Source: Burkholderiaceae bacterium (lineage in GTDB: Bacteria; Pseudomonadota; Gammaproteobacteria; Burkholderiales; Burkholderiaceae). From it: a stretch of DNA of 20,912 nt. The translations under genes were made by a program, and so were the position numbers. Each line of letters starts with the position of its first letter. Within the stretch, counting starts at the first letter, position 1. Location of the stretch: assembly GCA_030151165.1 (NCBI GenBank), contig JASLEM010000244.1, positions 1-20,912 of the forward strand, given 5' to 3'. The notes beneath the pieces are model-generated. The model was not told where the DNA came from. It did not search any database and was given only the letters and a program-made list of their open reading frames with translations. Of the stretch, positions 6,258 to 14,801 are shown one piece after another.

Positions 6258-7202
6258 TCAGCTCATGGCGCCGGTGCGCGCGCCGCGCTGGATGGCCTGC
6301 GGCGGCTGCCCGTAGACGCGCAGGAACGCGCGGCGCATGCGCTCGCGGTCGGCGAAGCCGGTCTCCGTGGCGATCACCTCGATCGGATGGTGGCCCTCCT
6401 CCATCATCAGCCGCGCCGCCTCCAGCCGCAGGTGCTCGACCGCCTTCGCGGGCGTGTGGCCGGTCTCGGCGTGGAACAGGCGGCTGAACTGGCGCGGGCT
6501 CAGCGCGGCGGCGCCGGCGAGTTCGTCGACCGACAGCACGTCCTTCAGGTTCTGCTTCGCGTGGCTCAGCGCGCGCTGGATGCGGTCGGACTTCGGCCCG
6601 ATCTCGAGCAGCGACGAGAACTGCGATTGCCCGCCCGCGCGCCGGTGGTACATCACCAGCGCGCGCGCGATCTGGCGCGCGACCTCGGCGCCGCGATCGG
6701 CCTCCACCAGCGCGAGCGCGAGGTCGAGGCCCGCGGTCATGCCGGCGGACGTCCACACCGGCCCGTCGTTGACGAAGATGCGGTCTTCCTCCACGGTGAC
6801 CGACGGGTAGCGCGCCGCCATCTCGCGGGCGTACATCCAGTGCGTGGTGACGCGTCGCCCGTCCAGCACGCCGGCCTGCGCCAGCGAGAACGCGCCCGTG
6901 CAGATCGACGCGGTGCGGCGCACGCGCCGCGCGGCCTTGCGCAGCCACGCCTCGACGCCCGCCGAGACCGGATCGATGCCCGTGCCGCCGCCGACGATCA
7001 GCGTGTCGAACGCCGCGCCCGACAACGCCGTCGTCTCCATCGCGAAGCCCAGCGAGTTGACGACCGGGCCGCCGTGCTCGGACAGCAACCGCACCTCGTA
7101 GACCGGCTGGCCGGCCGCGATGTTCGCGAACTCGAACACCGACATCGCGGACAGGCTCATGATCTGGAATCCGGGGCCGACGACGAAGCCGATCTTCAAC
7201 AT
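6258..7202 (-). CDS. GlxA-family transcriptional regulator (DJ-1/PfpI-like domain plus AraC HTH)
   Basis: This 314-residue protein joins an N-terminal DJ-1/PfpI-like domain (about 3-185) to an AraC-type double helix-turn-helix (about 215-305, ending FLRVYGQPPQAIQR). The class I glutamine amidotransferase-like elbow is present as SICTGAFSLAQ with Cys101, and TTHW gives His121. In this family the domain usually senses a ligand rather than acting as an enzyme. The ATG at 7202 begins the conserved LKIGFVV strand and has AGGA about 10 bases upstream; a longer version from 7301 would overlap the divergent promoter region. It is divergent from the short-chain dehydrogenase at 7329, 126 bases away, so that gene is the likely target. 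The inducer cannot be told from the sequence. Confidence 0.9.
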   Translation of the reverse strand: MLKIGFVVGPGFQIMSLSAMSVFEFANIAAGQPVYEVRLLSEHGGPVVNSLGFAMETTALSGAAFDTLIVGGGTGIDPVSAGVEAWLRKAARRVRRTASICTGAFSLAQAGVLDGRRVTTHWMYAREMAARYPSVTVEEDRIFVNDGPVWTSAGMTAGLDLALALVEADRGAEVARQIARALVMYHRRAGGQSQFSSLLEIGPKSDRIQRALSHAKQNLKDVLSVDELAGAAALSPRQFSRLFHAETGHTPAKAVEHLRLEAARLMMEEGHHPIEVIATETGFADRERMRRAFLRVYGQPPQAIQRGARTGAMS

Positions 7203-7256
7203 GGCAGTGATTTCCTGGGTTGGGTCGTCATGGCTTAAAAGGTGGCAAGCATGACA

Positions 7257-7285
7257 TTGCAGCCGCATCATCGCATGCCTACATT
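7257..7285 (+). promoter_or_regulatory. Candidate promoter for the short-chain dehydrogenase
   Basis: TTGCAG (7257-7262) and TACATT (7280-7285) are 17 bases apart on the plus strand, matching consensus at 3 and 4 of 6 positions. Upstream, TGGCA at 7243 followed by TTGC at 7257 is a loose AraC-type pattern that could be bound by the divergent GlxA-type regulator. Both calls are weak. Confidence 0.3.
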
Positions 7286-7328
7286 GGAGACACAACGGCA
7301 CGCCGCCGTCCCTTCAAGGAGCCTGTCC

Positions 7329-8132
7329 ATGACCACGTCCACCCCCGCTTCCCTCGGCATCGCCCTCGTCACCGGCGCCTCGTCGGGCATCGGTGCCGTC
7401 TACGCCGACCGCCTCGCCCGGCGCGGCTACGACCTGATCCTCGTCGCGCGCAACCAGAAGCGGCTCGCCGCGCTGGCCGACCGCCTGGTCACCGAGACCG
7501 GCCGCGTCGTGCGCACGCTCGCCGCCGACCTCGGCAAGCGCGCCGACGTGCTCGCGATCGAGAACCTGCTGCGCACCGATGCGCGCATCACGCTGCTGGT
7601 CAACAACGCCGGCGTCGGCGCGACGTCGCCGCTGCTCGCGTCCGACGTCGACCAGATGGAGGACATGATCTCGCTGAACGTCACCGCGCTGACGCGCCTG
7701 ACCTACGCCGCGGCGCCCGCGTTCGCGGCGCGCGGGGCCGGCACGGTCGTCAACATCGCGTCGATCGTCGCGGTGGCGCCCGAGATCCTGAACGGCGTCT
7801 ACGGCGCGACCAAGGCCTACGTGCTCGCATTGACGCAGTCGCTGCAGCACGAGCTCGCGGCCAAGGGCCTGCGCTTCCAGGCGGTGCTGCCGGGCGCGAT
7901 CGCCACCGAGTTCTGGGACATCGCCGGCACGCCGGTGTCGAACCTGCCGGCGAGCATCGTGATGTCGACCGACGACCTGGTCGACGCCGCGCTCGCCGGG
8001 CTCGACGCGGGCGAGGTCTACACCGTGCCCTCGCTGCCCGACGGTGCGTACGAGCAGTACGAGGCCGCGCGCGTCGCGCTCGCGCCCGACCTGTCGAAGA
8101 CCAAGCCCGCCGCGCGCTACGGCAAGTTCTGA
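7329..8132 (+). CDS. Short-chain dehydrogenase/reductase (classical SDR)
   Basis: This 267-residue NAD(P)-dependent oxidoreductase has a Rossmann TGASSGIG motif at 15-22, NNAG at 92-95 and the catalytic triad Ser145, Tyr158 and Lys162 (YGATK). Arg41 after strand 2 (LVARN) suggests a preference for NADPH. The ATG at 7329 is chosen for its AAGGAG seven bases upstream; an earlier in-frame ATG at 7242 lies in the divergent promoter region. The gene is divergent from the GlxA-type regulator, a common regulator-target arrangement. Its last 16 bases overlap the convergent exporter gene. The substrate is unknown. Confidence 0.9.
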   Translation: MTTSTPASLGIALVTGASSGIGAVYADRLARRGYDLILVARNQKRLAALADRLVTETGRVVRTLAADLGKRADVLAIENLLRTDARITLLVNNAGVGATSPLLASDVDQMEDMISLNVTALTRLTYAAAPAFAARGAGTVVNIASIVAVAPEILNGVYGATKAYVLALTQSLQHELAAKGLRFQAVLPGAIATEFWDIAGTPVSNLPASIVMSTDDLVDAALAGLDAGEVYTVPSLPDGAYEQYEAARVALAPDLSKTKPAARYGKF

Positions 8133-9021
8133 TCGCCGGCGGCCGCGCCGCGGCGGGCGCCGCTCGCCGCGCCGCCGCCCGACGCGACGACGATGCACGC
8201 GATCGCGACCCATTGCGCGGCGCCGAGCCGTTCGCCGAGCACCACGAAGCCGCACAGCGCGCCGACGGCCGGCGACGCGCTCACGAGGATGCCGAACACG
8301 TGGCGCGGCAGGCGGTGCAGCGCGGCCATCTCGAGCGAGTACGAGATCGCGCTCGAGAGCAGCGCCACGCCGAGCCCGGCGAGCAGCACGCGCGGCTCGA
8401 ACAGCGCGGTGCCCGCGTGCGCGAGGCCGATCGGCACCGCGAACAACGCCGCGACCAGCATCCCGAGCGACACCGCCTGCCCGCCCGCGAGGCCGGCCAC
8501 GCGCTTGCCGAAGACGATGTACAGCGCCCACGACGCCGCCGCGCCGAACGCGAACAGCACGCCGACCGGGTCGAGCGCCTCGATCGACGCGGCCTGCGCG
8601 CGGATCGGCAGCAGCAGCCACAGGCCCGCGGCGGCGAGCGCGACCCAGGCGACATCGAGCCAGCGCCGCGACCCGGCCAGCACCACCGCGAGCGGCCCCA
8701 CGACCTCGATCGCCGTGGCGATGCCGATCGGAATGCGGCCGAACGCGTGGTAGATGCACAGGTTCATGCCGCCCAGCATCGCGCCGTAGGCGACGAGGTC
8801 GCGATGTCGGTGCGTGCGATCGCATGGCGCCACGGCCGCCAGAACGCGAGCAGCAACGCCGCCGACAACCCGATCCGCAAGGCCGTCACGCCCTCGACGC
8901 CGACCCGCGGGAACAGCAGCTTCGCGAACGCCGCGCCGAGGTTCTGCGACAGCAGCGACGCCGCGATCATCAGGACGGGCAGCGCGGCGTGGCCCGCCGC
9001 GCGATCCGCGCGCCCGCTCAC
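8117..9021 (-). pseudogene. EamA/RhtA-type amino acid exporter, broken by a frameshift
   Basis: Two minus-strand frames together make one RhtA-like inner-membrane exporter of about 300 residues in the drug/metabolite transporter superfamily. The first part (9021 to about 8800) starts at a GTG and carries [20 protein letters not shown] and [15 protein letters not shown]. The second part (about 8800 to 8117) resumes at [13 protein letters not shown] and continues with VVGPLAVVLAGSRR and SYSLEMAALHRLPRHVFG to a normal C-terminus. The join needs one extra base near 8800-8803, as if a base were lost from GCN-GAC. Both halves are well conserved, so this is either a recent mutation or a sequencing error. 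The gene starts 7 bases after the dioxygenase stop and is probably the last gene of the LysE-dioxygenase-exporter run. Confidence 0.75.
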
Positions 9022-9028
9022 CGCGCGC

Positions 9029-9835
<807 letters not shown>

Positions 9836-9871
9836 GGGGGCGGATCCTTCGTGAACCGGGCCGTCGCGCGC

Positions 9872-10510
9872 TCAGGCCGCCTGCCGGCGCAGCGCCAGCA
9901 AGGCCGCGCCGAACGACACGAAGATCGCGCCGACCGTGCGGCCGACCCACAGCGAGAAGCGCGGCCGCATCAGCACGGCGCGCGCGCGGGAAGCGAGCAG
10001 CGCGTAGGTGATCAGCGACGCGAACGACAGCGCCATGAACAGCCCCGTCAACTCGAGGAACTGCGGCAGCAGCGCGGCGTGCGCGTCGAGGAACTGCGGG
10101 AACAGCGCGGTGAAGAACAGGATCGGCTTCGGGTTGGTGCTCGCGGTGAGCACGGCCTCGGTGAACAGCTTGCGGCGCGTGGGCGGCGCGGTGGCCGCGT
10201 CGCCCTCGGCCGGCACCAGCGACACGCCGCGGCCCGTCAACTGCTTCACGCCGATCCAGAACAGGTAGCCTGCGCCGACCAGCTTCACCAGCGCGAACAG
10301 CAGCGCCGACGACTGCAGCACGACGCCGAGCCCGAGCATCGCGGCCGCCGAGAGGCAGAACAGCCCGCACACGTTGCCGAGCGACGACCAGATCGCCGTC
10401 TGCGGCCCCCAGGCCATGCTGTTGCGCAGCGCGAGCAGCGTCGCGGGGCCGGGGCTGACGATGGCCACGGCGGCGACGGCGGTGAAGGCGAGCAAGGTCT
10501 GGGTCTGCAT
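9872..10510 (-). CDS. LysE/RhtB-family amino acid exporter
   Basis: This 212-residue inner-membrane protein has about six hydrophobic segments and the family's N-terminal SPGPATLLALRNSM stretch (19-32), followed by WSSLGNVCGLF and the TNPKPILFFTALFPQF motif (about 125-140). LysE/RhtB proteins export amino acids or their derivatives by proton exchange. The ATG at 10510 has only a weak SD, but the conserved N-terminus begins here. It is the first gene of a minus-strand run with a ring-cleaving dioxygenase and a second exporter, and it is divergent from the cytochrome c gene 119 bases away. The exported compound is not predictable. Confidence 0.9.
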   Translation of the reverse strand: MQTQTLLAFTAVAAVAIVSPGPATLLALRNSMAWGPQTAIWSSLGNVCGLFCLSAAAMLGLGVVLQSSALLFALVKLVGAGYLFWIGVKQLTGRGVSLVPAEGDAATAPPTRRKLFTEAVLTASTNPKPILFFTALFPQFLDAHAALLPQFLELTGLFMALSFASLITYALLASRARAVLMRPRFSLWVGRTVGAIFVSFGAALLALRRQAA

Positions 10511-10599
10511 GGTGGCCGATTATCGGATCGCACGGCCGGCGGCGCTGCGCGCGCACGCGTCTCCCCGCCGAGCTTGCGGCCTTCCCGCTTCGAGTACAA

Positions 10600-10620
10600 C
10601 CTCGGCAGTCCCCGCCGAGG
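10600..10620 (+). repeat. Inverted repeat overlapping the cytochrome c ribosome binding site
   Basis: CCTCGGC (10600-10606) and GCCGAGG (10614-10620) are perfect complements around a 7-base loop. The right arm covers the first part of the GAGGAG SD at 10617-10622, upstream of the ATG at 10630. If transcription starts upstream of 10600, this hairpin would hide the ribosome binding site. A -10-like TACAAC at 10595-10600 would instead start transcription inside the loop, leaving no hairpin. Confidence 0.35.
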
Positions 10621-10629
10621 AGTCCGCCC

Positions 10630-11031
10630 ATGCCCCGATCGACCGTCGCCGTGCGCCCGCATGCTCTCGTCCCGAAGCTCGCAGGCTTCGCGCTCGCGCT
10701 GCTCGCCACCGCCTGCCTGCCGGCGCGTGCACAGGACGCCGCGGCCGGCGGCATGGCCTTCCTGCAGTGCGCCGACTGTCACAGCCCGGGCGACAGCAAC
10801 GGCGTCGGCCCCGGCCTCAAGGGCGTGGTCGGCCGCGCCGCCGGCAAGCAGCCGGGCTTCGCGTACAGCGCGGCGCTCGCGAAGTCGACGCTGACCTGGG
10901 ACGCCGCCACGCTCGACAAGTTCCTGGCCGCGCCGCAGAAGCTGGTGCCCGGCACGACGATGACCTACCCGGGCGACGACGACCCCAAGGATCGCGCCGA
11001 CCTGATCGCCTACCTGCAGTCCCTGAAGTAG
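10630..11031 (+). CDS. Periplasmic class I c-type cytochrome
   Basis: This 133-residue precursor has a Sec signal peptide (hydrophobic 17-31, likely cleavage after ARA at 34) and a mature domain of about 99 residues. Haem is attached at CADCH (Cys47, Cys50, His51), and Met111 in VPGTTMTYPG is the likely second axial ligand. GVGPGLKGVVGR and the LIAYLQSL C-terminus fit the small cytochrome c family related to mitochondrial cytochrome c and bacterial c2/c550. It should act as a soluble electron carrier in the periplasm. The ATG at 10630 has GAGGAG seven bases upstream. Its respiratory partner cannot be told; no oxidase genes are nearby. Confidence 0.93.
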   Translation: MPRSTVAVRPHALVPKLAGFALALLATACLPARAQDAAAGGMAFLQCADCHSPGDSNGVGPGLKGVVGRAAGKQPGFAYSAALAKSTLTWDAATLDKFLAAPQKLVPGTTMTYPGDDDPKDRADLIAYLQSLK

Positions 11032-11053
11032 GCGACCAGGGTAGGCGACCAAG
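11028..11053 (+). repeat. Tandem 13-base duplication at the cytochrome c stop codon
   Basis: GTAGGCGACCAGG is followed directly by GTAGGCGACCAAG, identical except for one base. The first copy contains the TAG stop of the cytochrome gene. It looks like a slippage duplication in the convergent gap and has no evident function. Confidence 0.5.
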
Positions 11054-11065
11054 CGGGCTTCGCGC

Positions 11066-11917
11066 TCAGGCCGCGGGGAAGTCCGCGCCGACGCTCAGCG
11101 AACGGAAGCGCTCGATCTCGGCGAGCTTCTTCTTCAGCATGTCGGTGACGGCCTCGTAGCCGAACGAGCCGAGCACGAGATGGCGCGGCGGCGCGTCCAT
11201 GCTCGCGAGCGCGATCATCGCGGCCGCGCCGCGCACCGGGTCGCCGGCCTGCGTGCCGCTGCGCTCGGCGGTATTCTTCAGGCGCGCGGCGGCGGTCTCG
11301 GCGTAGTCGGCGATCGTGCTGGGCGTCTGCCGCAGCGATCGCCCGGCCCAGTCGGTGCGGAACGGCCCCGGCTCGACGCAGCTCACGTGGATGCCCAGCG
11401 GCCCGACCTCGGCGGCCAGCGCGTCCGACCAGCCCTCGACCGCATGCTTGCTCGCCGAGTAGTAGCCCGAGCCCATGAACCCGATGAAGCCGGCCACCGA
11501 CGTGATGCTGATGATGCGGCCCGAGCGCCGCGCGCGCATGCCCGGCAGCACGGCGCGCGTGAGGGCGAAGAGGCCGAACACGTTGGCGTCGAACTGCGCG
11601 CGGATCTCGCTTTCCACGCCTTCCTCCACCGACGCCTGGTAGCCGTAGCCGGCGTTGTTGACGAGCACGTCGATGCCGCCGAAGTGCGCCTGCGCGGCCT
11701 GCACGGCGGCGGCGATCTGGGCGTCGTCGGTGACGTCGAGCTTCAGCGCAAGCGCCCGGTCGCTCGCGCCGTCGACGAGGTCGGCCAGCTGCTTCGGGTC
11801 ACGCGCCGTCGCGGCCACGCGGCCGCCGCCCGCGAGCACCTGTTGCGCGAGCTCGCGGCCGAAGCCGGTGGAGCAGCCGGTGATGAACCAGGCGGGGGAC
11901 GATGCGGAGGCGGTCAT
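11066..11917 (-). CDS. Short-chain dehydrogenase/reductase (SDR)
   Basis: This 283-residue classical SDR has a TGCSTGFG nucleotide-binding motif (13-20), NNAG at 87-90 and the catalytic residues Ser140, Tyr153 and Lys157 (YYSASK). The PGPFRTDWAG stretch (184-193) and a longer C-terminus match the oxidoreductase subgroup often annotated as an SDR with retinol or 17-beta-hydroxysteroid dehydrogenase similarity. Ala37-Arg39 after strand 2 fits NADP(H) use. The ATG at 11917 begins right before the first strand but has no clear SD. The gene converges on the cytochrome c gene 34 bases away and lies downstream of eutC on the same strand with a 78-base gap. The substrate is unknown. Confidence 0.9.
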   Translation of the reverse strand: MTASASSPAWFITGCSTGFGRELAQQVLAGGGRVAATARDPKQLADLVDGASDRALALKLDVTDDAQIAAAVQAAQAHFGGIDVLVNNAGYGYQASVEEGVESEIRAQFDANVFGLFALTRAVLPGMRARRSGRIISITSVAGFIGFMGSGYYSASKHAVEGWSDALAAEVGPLGIHVSCVEPGPFRTDWAGRSLRQTPSTIADYAETAAARLKNTAERSGTQAGDPVRGAAAMIALASMDAPPRHLVLGSFGYEAVTDMLKKKLAEIERFRSLSVGADFPAA

Positions 11918-11995
11918 GGCGGGCTTTCGGCGAAGGAGAGGTTGCCGGCGTTTCTACCACCGCGACAAAGCCCGTGCAGCGCGCTGCGGCGAGGC

Positions 11996-12907
11996 TCAAC
12001 CGGCGCCGGGCAAGGCCGGCGGGTCACCGTCGACGCCCGGGTCGACGCCCGCGTCGCGCTCGATCGCGGCGACGTCGCTGTCGTCCTTCAGCGCGATCCC
12101 CGTCAGCCGGCGCCGCAGCGACTCGCGCACCAGCCACGCGATGCGCCCGGCGGCGGCGGGCAGCGCGAGGCCTTCCGGACGGATGTTGCTGACGCAGTTG
12201 CGTTCGCTGTCCGCGCGCCCCGGTTGCGGCGCCCAGGTCAGGTAGGCGCCGAGGCTGTCGGGCGAGCTGAGGCCCGGGCGCTCGCCCAGCAGCACCAGCA
12301 CCAGCGGCGCGTGCAGCAGCGCGCCGATCTCGTCGCCGAGCGCGACGCGCGCCTGCGTCGCGATCACGACCGGGCCGATCGCCACGCGCTCGCCGGCGCC
12401 GGCGTCGAGTGCGCGACCCAGCGCGTCGATCAAGGCCGCAACGTGCGACTGGCCGGCGACCGCGGAGAGGCCGTCGCCGACGACGACGCACAACGACACG
12501 CTGCGGCACGTGGCGGGCGCCGTGTCGGCGTCCCGCGCGGCGCGTTCGAGCGCCTCGCGGCCGGCATCGTCGAGCCGGCGGCCGAGGTCGGGGCGCGTGA
12601 GGTATTCGGTGCGCGTCGCGGCGCGGCCGCGCACGGCGACGGCCGCGTGGCCGCGCGCGTGCAGGTCGGCGGCGAGCGCGTCGACGTCCAGCGGCAGGTG
12701 CACCGCGTCACGCGCCTGCGCGTGCGCGCCGGCGAAGCGCAGCACCTCGGCGGTCGGCAGGCTGGTGCCGGCGCGGCCGAGCGAGATACGGGCCGGCGTA
12801 TGCCGGCGCAGCGTCGTCCACGGGTCGGGCGGCGTCGCGTCGGGCGACGCGCGCGGCGGCTCGCCGTCGTCCCATTGCGCGGGCAGGTCGGGCAGCGTGG
12901 TCTTCAT
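11996..12907 (-). CDS. eutC: Ethanolamine ammonia-lyase small subunit
   Basis: This 303-residue subunit, with EutB, forms the adenosylcobalamin-dependent enzyme that converts ethanolamine to acetaldehyde and ammonia. Family signatures are VVVGDGLSA (about 141-149), LGERPGLSSPDSLGAYLTW (207-225) and the RNCVSNIRPEGL stretch (236-247). The length is close to the roughly 295 residues of E. coli EutC, with a slightly longer N-terminus. The ATG at 12907 overlaps the eutB TGA as ATGA, so the subunits are translationally coupled. The frame stays open far upstream through eutB, but that is an antisense-like shadow. No reactivase (eutA), aldehyde dehydrogenase or microcompartment gene is adjacent. Confidence 0.95.
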   Translation of the reverse strand: MKTTLPDLPAQWDDGEPPRASPDATPPDPWTTLRRHTPARISLGRAGTSLPTAEVLRFAGAHAQARDAVHLPLDVDALAADLHARGHAAVAVRGRAATRTEYLTRPDLGRRLDDAGREALERAARDADTAPATCRSVSLCVVVGDGLSAVAGQSHVAALIDALGRALDAGAGERVAIGPVVIATQARVALGDEIGALLHAPLVLVLLGERPGLSSPDSLGAYLTWAPQPGRADSERNCVSNIRPEGLALPAAAGRIAWLVRESLRRRLTGIALKDDSDVAAIERDAGVDPGVDGDPPALPGAG

Positions 12908-14298
12908 GGCGCGCCGATCTTCAACGCGAGCGCCTGCGCGAGCGCGGGCAGGCTCGTCGCCGGGCGCAGCGCGCCGTGCTCGTCGGTGATGCCCTTCGCG
13001 TGCAGCCAGGCCTCGAACTCGGGCGCGCGCTTCACGCCCAGCAGCTTGCGCGCGAACAGCGCGTCGTGGAACGAGGTGCTCTGGTAGTTGAGCATCACGT
13101 CGTCCGCGCCGGGCACGCCCATCATGAAGTTCAGGCCGGCGCTGGCGAGCAGCACGAGCAGCGTGTCCATGTCGTCCTGGTCGGCCTCGGCGTGGTTGGT
13201 GTAGCAGATGTCGCAGCCCATCGGCAGGCCCAGCAGCTTGCCGCAGAAGTGATCCTCGAGGCCGGCGCGGATGATCTGCTTGCCGTCGTACAGATACTCG
13301 GGCCCGATGAAGCCGACGACCGTGTTGACCAGCAGCGGCCGGTAGCGCCGCGCGACGGCGTAGGCGCGCGCCTCGAGCGTCTGCTGGTCGACGCCGTGGT
13401 GCGCGTCGGCCGACAGCGCGCTGCCCTGCCCCGTCTCGAAATACATCACGTTGTCGCCCAGCGGCCCGCGCTTCGACGCGAGCGCGGCCGCGTGCGCCTC
13501 GTCGAGCAGCGCGATCGACACGCCGAAGCCGCGGTTCGCCTTCTCGGTGCCGGCGATCGACTGGAAGACGAGGTCGACCGGCGCGCCCTGCTCGATCGCG
13601 CGCAGCGTGTTGGTGACGTGGGTCAGCACGCACGACTGCGTCGGGATCGCCTGGCCCGCGATCAGGTCGTCGAGCAGGTGCAGCAGCCGCACCAGCTGCG
13701 GCACACTGTCGGCCGCGGGGTTGATGCCGATCACGGCGTCGCCGGCGCCGTACAGCAGCCCGTCGACGATGCTCGCGAGGATGCCGGCGGCGCTGTCGGT
13801 CGGGTGGTTGGGCTGCAGGCGCACCGCCAGCGAGCCGGGCAGGCCCAACGTGTTGCGAAAGCGCGTGACGACGCGGCAGCGGCTCGCCGCGAGGATCAGG
13901 TCCTGGTTGCGCATGATCTTGCTCGCCGCCGCGACCATCTCCGGCGTCAGGCCCGGCGCGAGCGCGGCCAGCGACGCGGGCGTCGCGGCGTCGGACAGCA
14001 GCCAGTCGCGAAAGCCGCCGACCGTGAGCGACTTCACCGGCGCGAAGGCCGCGGCGTCGTGCGTGTCGACGATCAGCCGCGTGACCTCGTCGCGCTCGTA
14101 CGGCACCACGGCATCGCGCAGGAAGGCCGCGAGCGGCAGGTCGGCCAGCGCCGCCTGCGCCGCCACGCGCTCCTGCGCCGTCGCGGCCGCCACCCCCGCC
14201 AGCTGGTCGCCCGACCGCGCCGGGCTCGCCTTGCACATCAGCTCGCGCAGGTCGGCGAAGCCGAAGACATGGTGGCCGACAGTGGCGCGGTAGCTCAT
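12904..14298 (-). CDS. eutB: Ethanolamine ammonia-lyase large (catalytic) subunit
   Basis: This 464-residue TIM-barrel subunit binds substrate and adenosylcobalamin for ethanolamine deamination. Residues matching the known E. coli EutB substrate pocket are Arg160 and Gln162 (VRLQPNHPTD), Asn193 (GINPAADS), Phe245 (LVFQSIAGTEKAN), Glu288 (MYFETGQGS) and Asp363 (MGCDICYTNHAEAD). The length is normal. The ATG at 14298 begins the conserved SYRATVG stretch, although its SD is weak. It is the first gene of a two-gene eutB-eutC unit. No ethanolamine permease lies beside it; the gene upstream encodes a small secreted protein. The short gap upstream (14299-14364) is too small for a cobalamin riboswitch. 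Confidence 0.96.
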   Translation of the reverse strand: MSYRATVGHHVFGFADLRELMCKASPARSGDQLAGVAAATAQERVAAQAALADLPLAAFLRDAVVPYERDEVTRLIVDTHDAAAFAPVKSLTVGGFRDWLLSDAATPASLAALAPGLTPEMVAAASKIMRNQDLILAASRCRVVTRFRNTLGLPGSLAVRLQPNHPTDSAAGILASIVDGLLYGAGDAVIGINPAADSVPQLVRLLHLLDDLIAGQAIPTQSCVLTHVTNTLRAIEQGAPVDLVFQSIAGTEKANRGFGVSIALLDEAHAAALASKRGPLGDNVMYFETGQGSALSADAHHGVDQQTLEARAYAVARRYRPLLVNTVVGFIGPEYLYDGKQIIRAGLEDHFCGKLLGLPMGCDICYTNHAEADQDDMDTLLVLLASAGLNFMMGVPGADDVMLNYQSTSFHDALFARKLLGVKRAPEFEAWLHAKGITDEHGALRPATSLPALAQALALKIGAP

Positions 14299-14364
14299 GC
14301 CGATGACGATACCTGCAACGCGTGACCGTGCAAAGCGCCTTCGGGAGGAACGCGTTCCAGCGCG

Positions 14365-14757
14365 TCAGCGGGCCGCGTTCGCCTGGCGCCAGGCGGCGAG
14401 CGGCACGTAGCCGCCGTCCGCGTCGAGCGCGTGGGTGACCTCGCCACGGGCATCGTCGACGAAGAACACATAGCGCAGCTCGAACCGCTCGGGATGATCG
14501 ACATAGACCGGCACCGACGTGCCGCACCGGCCGGAGACCTTCTCGCGGCCGAGCTCGGTGAATGCGACACGCATCGGCGCCTGCAAGCTCTGGCGCAGCG
14601 CCACGACCTCCGGCAACGCCGAGACCCTGTCGATCGCCTTGTCCTGCGCCACCATGCCAGGAGCGTCGGCACCGCATCCGGGAATCGCGGCCGCGAGCCC
14701 GTGACCGGACGTCACGCAGGCCATCGCGGCGACAAGCATCATCGTGGCCGTCTTCAA
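14365..14757 (-). CDS. Small secreted protein of unknown function
   Basis: This 130-residue precursor has a signal peptide (Lys2, hydrophobic 6-24, likely cleavage after LAAA) and a mature part of about 106 residues with two cysteines, Cys28 and Cys78, that could form a disulfide. The C-terminal half (VPVYVDHPERFELRYVFFVD) looks like alternating beta strands. The start is a TTG at 14757, supported by GGAGA six bases upstream and by the lysine following it; ATG codons at residues 6 and 7 lack an SD and would damage the signal peptide. It is 66 bases upstream of eutB on the same strand, but a shared role is not evident. I do not recognise the family. Confidence 0.75.
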   Translation of the reverse strand: MKTATMMLVAAMACVTSGHGLAAAIPGCGADAPGMVAQDKAIDRVSALPEVVALRQSLQAPMRVAFTELGREKVSGRCGTSVPVYVDHPERFELRYVFFVDDARGEVTHALDADGGYVPLAAWRQANAAR

Positions 14758-14801
14758 GGGCGCTCTCCAGGCATCGACACCGGCCGATTGTCACCCGCCG
14801 C

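Noticed and set aside
11028..11053. Repeat array or mobile-element footprint at the cytochrome c stop
   Set aside because: Only two 13-base copies are present, with no inverted ends or insertion; a simple slippage duplication explains it.
11180..14325. Plus-strand open frames of 635 and 449 codons
   Set aside because: They are shadows of the SDR, eutC and eutB genes, low in complexity and without recognisable motifs.
14299..14364. Cobalamin riboswitch upstream of eutB
   Set aside because: The gap is only 66 bases, too short for the roughly 200-base element, and no B12-box-like sequence was seen.
11996..14794. A 932-codon minus-strand reading of the eutC frame extended upstream
   Set aside because: Only the last 303 codons from the ATG at 12907 look like a protein. 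The rest overlaps eutB in another frame and is low-complexity.
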